From assembly GCA_964023275.1 (NCBI GenBank), contig OZ029927.1, positions 2,961,715 through 3,025,714 of the forward strand: 64,000 bases of DNA, written 5' to 3'. The translations under genes were made by a program, and so were the position numbers. Every line of letters starts with the position of its first letter. The first letter of the stretch is position 1. The DNA comes from Norana najaformis (Eukaryota > Annelida > Clitellata > Crassiclitellata > Hormogastridae). Below, one piece after another: positions 59,601 through 64,000 of the stretch. The notes beneath the pieces are model-generated. The model was not told the DNA's origin, did no database searches, and was given only the letters and a program-made list of their open reading frames with translations.

Positions 59601-62230
59601 TCATCGTGAAAACGGGTACTTCGTTGGGTTCCGGAACGGGTGCCAACGTTTATTTAACAATTTATGGTTCTCTGGGAAACACAACCAGAACTGAGCTGGT
59701 GCCAAATGATTCCACAAACCCATTTGAAAACGGCAACACGGACACCTTTCTGATAAAGTCATACGGCCTCGGTGAGTCAAATCTTACATGTAGCTCGTCC
59801 AACAATCCGTACTCGTCTACGTATCTAAGCAATTTGTTAGCTGGTCCAAAGAAGGACACGAGCTTATAATGTTCGCTCTGTCATGTACCCATCGACGACC
59901 GTAATCGGACTTGTTATCGGTAGCGTTATTAGTTGTGAGCCACCTGGTGTAACGTATCACTCATCCTTTAATTAAGCTTAAGTGCTGGCCACTCGCTTCT
60001 AAAGTCGTAACTGATCTCATCCAGATGTTAGCTAAATGTCTTCTTTACCAGGGCTGTCAGGGCTGCATCTCCCTCTGTAAGCCTGTAATTCTATGTTGGC
60101 CAGGCCGACTCCGCAGTGTAGTACAACAGTTTACTCATTTTTATACTTGCTTACCTACTCATATCAACTCTGTGACACTCCTATTTGACCGAACGCCGAT
60201 AGTTGGTTCGGTCTGAGATACATCAGTGAGTTCTGTTTCTTGTATCGAGCCAGTCGGGGCCAACAAACATTTCACTTTTCAGCACGAGGAGACCTGATGG
60301 TTCCGCGCTCCTTTCCTTCGATTCGGACGCATCGTTGTTTCTCTTTAATTGGACCATCCTAATGGAGCAATCTGCTAAAAATCAAAACCTTACCGCTACA
60401 ATTAGTTCAAGAAATATTTTCAGCTTATCATAAGAGGCCCGGTTTGGATCTGTTAGATAGCCGCGCCTCAGAGCCTTTTTGAGGTTCTTAAAACGCGCTA
60501 TACAAATGTTCAGATACACATATAGGCCTACATGCATAAGCTTACATATTCATTTGTCCATGCCTCCTAAATAGTCCACGTTCGACTCCATTCTGACTTT
60601 CGTCTCTAATGACTTTGTGAACCTGCTGTTGCCTTTCCTTGTAGTAAAAAAGTAAAGTCCTTTCCCGTTCCTGAGGAACATAGGGAGGCGCTCATCTCCT
60701 TTTCTATGGCCTTGAGCCGGCAATGGACGAATCCCAAGGTCCTGGACACGGAGCCAGTGTATCGCAGGACTTGCCGTTTACTTCCCAGCTTAGGCCGGTA
60801 CCAAATTATACTGCTTGGTGACAGAGCTTGTAGGGCTTTACAAAAATATGCTGGGAGTTCTTCCAGTTGGTCGGAAGCCTCTTATAATAAGACCATAACT
60901 GAAGTTGTCGGATATGGACCAATGAGACATCGGCAACTACCGTCCCATTTTGAATCTCACCTACCTATGTATATTAATTGAGAAAATAGTAGCTCTTCCG
61001 ATGTCGCGCTATTTGGAAGCGTCCGTCCTAATGCCGAAGCTGCAGTCCTGCAGTTCCGGAAGGGCCTCTTTTACGGTTCTGTCACAGCTGCTGTAGGACT
61101 TCTACGACACTACTGACTCTGAATGCAAGACACTGCTTTGCTGCCATGAGTGCAAGCAAATGAGGTGCTTGCTCTCTCCTAGAGTTCAAACCTAAACTTT
61201 TCCGGGGTCGACGTAAGAAAAAGGTAACTATAGGCGGTTTAAAAGTGCCTTGATACATACATCCATCCATACGTACGTACATCCATACGGCGTTCGGTTA
61301 GCCCTCAAACCGCCGGATCAGCGCAGGACAGGAATTCGTCACCCGATGGCCGGATAGGTCGTACAGCCACTTCGTGGTTGACAGTTGATGCCACTCCAAA
61401 AACTCTCTTCGCCCTTCCTTCAAGGAATCCAATATTTTCCGGGTTCAGACCGCCTGCATACGACCGTTGTTGGTCTTAGGCTTGATTGTTCAGCTGAAAA
61501 CCAGACCCCCTGTAGATGGAACAGATAAGACACGGGAGGCCAAGACAGCATGCGAACAAAAATTGTCCAAAACGCAGTAAATCCGTGACGGAAACGAAGA
61601 ATAATTCCGCGTTTATACGAATGAAATGACAACAGAAGAATCAACGACCACTATGGCCACGGACGTATACAAAAATTCTATACACACGTACATACATATA
61701 GGCCCTATACCAATTCCTTCCAAAACATCCAAGCAAACTCTAAGGAAACGTAAAGCCGACATCGAAGGCCCTGACAAAGCACAAGATCTCGTTGAACACT
61801 ATATACTTCTACAGTGCTGTTATCATAATGCACAAAACATTGACACGATCGGTGCTTATTAAAGTGAAACCGTTATAAAGAGGTGTAAACCGTTTGAGGA
61901 GTCTGTTCGAAATCCATTACGTCCGGGAAAATAAGAGTGGGGCTATGGGTAAGCAATTGAAAACAGATATCAGAGCAGTCTTAAGCTTGGACCCGACCTA
62001 CTACACTATCTTCGACTTCATTCAAGCATTTGATGCTATTGCTTGTTACGTTTTCAGGAAACATTGTGAAGATAAAGATTGAGCATGACAATCAAGGTTT
62101 TCTCCCTGAGTGGCAACTTGTGCAAATTACAATTACAAATGACTGGCACGTTTCCTGGCTATTTCAGTGTAGCTGCTGGCTTTCATCAAGCGATGGTCTT
62201 TCTAGGGTATTACAAGCCACACTAATCTGA
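56650..62230 (+). CDS. Secreted PAN/apple-like + PLAT (LH2) domain protein, copy 2, intact, four exons
   Basis: Exons 56650-57030, 58089-58119, 59577-59771, 62058-62230 (stop TGA), with canonical AG..GT borders, sum to 780 nt: 259 residues. An N-terminal hydrophobic stretch (FLLFLILSKG, about residues 24-33) suggests a signal peptide or anchor. Residues about 58-124 hold eight cysteines, with CAWKCNQQYNC and FNYREDTRQCELYFY resembling a PAN/apple fold. Residues about 142-236 form a PLAT/LH2 domain: NYTVIVKTGTSLGSGTGANV, GNTDTFLIKSYGLG, VKIKIEHDNQG, LPEWQLVQITITN, split between exons 3 and 4. The C-terminus is Trp/Cys/Ser-rich. PLAT domains bind lipids or proteins, PAN domains bind proteins or glycans; the combined function is unknown. 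The ATG was chosen because copy 1 has its ATG at the same place. A homologous but damaged copy lies at 35215-43359. Confidence 0.82.
57190..57760 (+). mobile_element. L2/CR1-like 3' part with RT C-terminal remnant, family A copy 4
   Basis: AATTACCTCCCAAAAGAATT reads N-Y-L-P-K-E-L-Q-Q-F, and FHSKLKTLIS follows: the WN-x-LP..F-x-x-KLK signature. It is interrupted by a (TGCC)n/(CCGCC)n expansion (57495-57608), then the family A 3' landmarks (CTATCGATTTTGTTTTGACT, TTGAGCGCCGTAGAAATC) and a TTTACGATTACGA tail. It lies in intron 1 of PLAT copy 2; intron 1 of copy 1 lacks it. Confidence 0.8.
57495..57608. repeat. TGCC/CCGCC microsatellite inside the L2-like tail
   Basis: About 28 tetranucleotide units of CTGC/CCGC type. 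It lies exactly where family A copies at 27800 and 30900 have only a short GCC-rich patch, suggesting expansion from that patch. Confidence 0.93.
61256..61292. repeat. CATA/CATC/ACGT tetranucleotide microsatellite
   Basis: TACATACATCCATCCATACG followed by TACGTACATCCATACGG. Intronic in PLAT copy 2. Confidence 0.8.
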
Positions 62231-62439
62231 CATGACTACAATAAAAACTACAGCATATTAAGAAATCACTGTGACTGTATTTACTACATAGTTTATGTGA
62301 CAGAAGTTTTCTAGACATTGTCAATTTTTCAACTAATAATTTGATAAAAGTTAACATGCAGGATGAGTCGAGTATACCTGGTTCAGTTTATTACCAATAT
62401 AAAACTAGTTGTTTAGTTAGCAGTTAATTTTTTTTCTTT

Positions 62440-62672
62440 TCTATTAATGGGGTGCATGCTACTCAAGTGTTTAGTGTCAATTTTTAACCGAGAGGGCAGG
62501 GTTCAAATACCCGCAAGGAGAGAAAGATAGTTTGAACTCTCTGCTCCACTTACACTGCCAAGTGATTTCAGCCATAAAATGAGTACACCGACTGTACAGT
62601 CAGTGGGAAGATCAGCAGGCAGCGAGTGACAGGACTGGCACCTGTCCCATGTGCTTAGCCTTAAAAAATTAT
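62440..62672 (+). mobile_element. tRNA-derived SINE, copy 2
   Basis: A degenerate head (GGGTGCATGCTACTCAAGTG) is followed by a B box AGGGTTCAAATACCC, then the body CTCTGCTCCACTTACACTGC, GAGTACACCGACTGTACAGTC + AGTG, and GACTGGCACCTGTCCC..GTGCTTAGCC with an A-rich end. The body corresponds to the minus-strand copy at 21237-21460. Confidence 0.72.
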
Positions 62673-63359
62673 GTCACTAAAGCTTCATTCCCGTGACTGC
62701 CTCTCTCGGTTATAATACCTTAGTGAAGTTGTGTACGAGGTGACTTCATATAAAATAATGGCTCATGGCTAGTAAATCTAACCATTTCAGAACTGAACCC
62801 AACATATTCTATTCACTCTACTTAACACTTTTCAAGGCTTCACCTGACTGACAGAAGTTGTTTCTCATATACAATGCTTGGCTGTGCATACGGTTAAGAA
62901 AAACAGAAGACAAGGCATTGAAAATGATGAAGAAAGAATGGGACTTTTCCGCTTTTTGATGAGTTTTTCTTTTTCTTTTTTTTCTTTCTATGGTCTCATG
63001 ACTATAGAGCATACCTTTTCCAAATTTATATTGAAACTCCTACTTTTAAAGGAAATTTTATATGCAAATCTGGAATACTGGAGGTGGTTCATACTAACAG
63101 TCTTGCATGAACTTCTTCATCAGAATTGGTGTGGTTCACAGTTTACACATATACAAACTTGTAGATGTTCAGCTGTGTACAGTAGGTTCTGGGTTGAGTC
63201 AACTATTTAGAATGCATCCTAAAATTTCTATTGAAATTTAGTTTTAAGAATGATTTATGATTAAACAAATGGAAGTTTCCAAGGGGTTTAAATCAATACT
63301 CCAGCCTCAACTTATCAGTCAGTAATGGGAAGCTTCACTTATGACCTGGGACGTTGTTG

Positions 63360-63591
63360 AACATTTCAAAGACGTTGGAGAAATCCAAACCAGCAGTCAT
63401 TGTTGGTAGGCAATGCAGCAAAGTGGGGTATTTGTAGATCTACAAGACTTGTAGACTTCAATTGTTTATATGCATCTTCTGCAATGTTATCCTGACTCAG
63501 CCAACCAAGCAAAAAACTAAAAAACTTCCATGATACTCTTGTATCCGCTGCTTGGAATTTGGCCCATGGCTGCGTAGCATTCTCTCTAAAC
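63360..63591 (-). CDS. Possible exon of an unrecognised gene (uncertain)
   Basis: The minus strand has CCCACTGTAG|AGTTTAGAG, a plausible acceptor at 63591, followed by about 76 open codons ending in a stop: a W/F-rich but compositionally normal peptide (QPWAKFQAADTRVSW, FLLGWLSQDNIAEDAY, DLQIPHFAALPT). No family was recognised and no partner exon was found upstream (63592-64000). Confidence 0.25.
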
Positions 63592-63842
63592 TCTACAGTG
63601 GGCATGAGTATACATAACAGGACTGAAATTTGAAGAGAGGTTGGTGAGGAGGCAAAGCCAACCTCCCCTGGACGCTATTTTCGTGCAAACAGCTCGTTAA
63701 GTTTTGGTTTAAGAAGTGTTCAAAACAAATCCAAGCCTCAAATAAAATCCTATGTATAATCTACTACGGCGAAGGTCACGATTCACGAATACGAATGAAA
63801 CAGGTGCGCGAGAGGTTGGCGATGTGATTTGAAAACGAGGTG

Positions 63843-63941
63843 ATGCCAAGACTGCGTGCAGGCGAATTAGAGGTGAAAATGAGAGTGGAGGAATTAGTTG
63901 ATTGGTGGATGGAAGAGTCGGGATTTTCTTCATCTGATCTG
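63843..63941 (+). CDS. Possible first coding exon of a gene running out of the window (uncertain)
   Basis: ATG at 63843 opens 33 codons (MPRLRAGELEVKMRVEELVD, WWMEESGFSSSDL) ending at a good donor CTG|GTAGGT. The composition is protein-like and the local sequence is less AT-rich than its flanks, as for a promoter-proximal exon. An upstream ATG at 63795 opens a short frame. There is no family assignment. Confidence 0.3.
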
Positions 63942-64000
63942 GTAGGTCTGGAACAATACATTCAGTTATCTCAGGGTTGAGGCAACGGAGGTTTTATATC

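Overview
The window is animal nuclear DNA: AT-rich, intron-rich, with short exons bounded by GT..AG and many decayed non-LTR retrotransposons, SINE-like units, MITEs and minisatellites. The gene content and repeat types suggest a non-vertebrate (probably marine) metazoan. The phylum cannot be fixed from the sequence alone.

Region 1 (1-17,300) is a conserved, tail-to-tail gene pair of the ER glycosylation machinery. The last four exons of ALG8 (second glucosyltransferase of the N-glycan precursor) lie on + and end at 3251. A complete ten-exon POGLUT2/3 (KDELC) protein O-glucosyltransferase lies on - from 17156 to 4498. It reads in one frame as 508 residues and ends in HDEL, encoded by a 15-nt last exon. 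Both genes carry retrotransposon fragments in introns.

Region 2 (17,300-25,300) holds repeats (an L2-like tail, a SINE-like unit, a 5S-rRNA-like unit, a tRNA-like SINE) and an unrecognised multi-exon gene on -. That gene encodes a long Lys/Ser/Glu-rich nuclear-type exon, a short exon with an SV40-like basic signal, and three exons each holding one copy of the same unusual zinc-finger module. One of its introns contains a 30-bp minisatellite with higher-order structure. One exon ends in a 35-bp triplication that triplicates the splice donor.

Region 3 (25,300-34,300) appears gene-poor: GC-rich relics, a MITE family, L2-like tails, a LINE 3' fragment, microsatellites and a probable Polinton-type PolB remnant.

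Region 4 (34,300-62,300) is a segmental duplication. Two copies of a four-exon gene for a secreted protein (PAN/apple-like cysteine domain followed by a PLAT/LH2 domain) lie about 21 kb apart in the same orientation, with recognisable flanks and introns. Copy 2 is intact (259 residues). Copy 1 has lost the GT of its last splice donor and its introns are filled with retrotransposons. Between the copies lie a CR1-type element truncated at its 3' end, an internally deleted endonuclease/RT element, a fold-back repeat and a 2.4-kb 42-bp minisatellite.

Region 5 (62,300-64,000) has a tRNA-derived SINE and one or two weakly supported exons.

Splice sites and exon joins were worked out by hand from reading phase and family similarity. 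No alignment or expression data were available.
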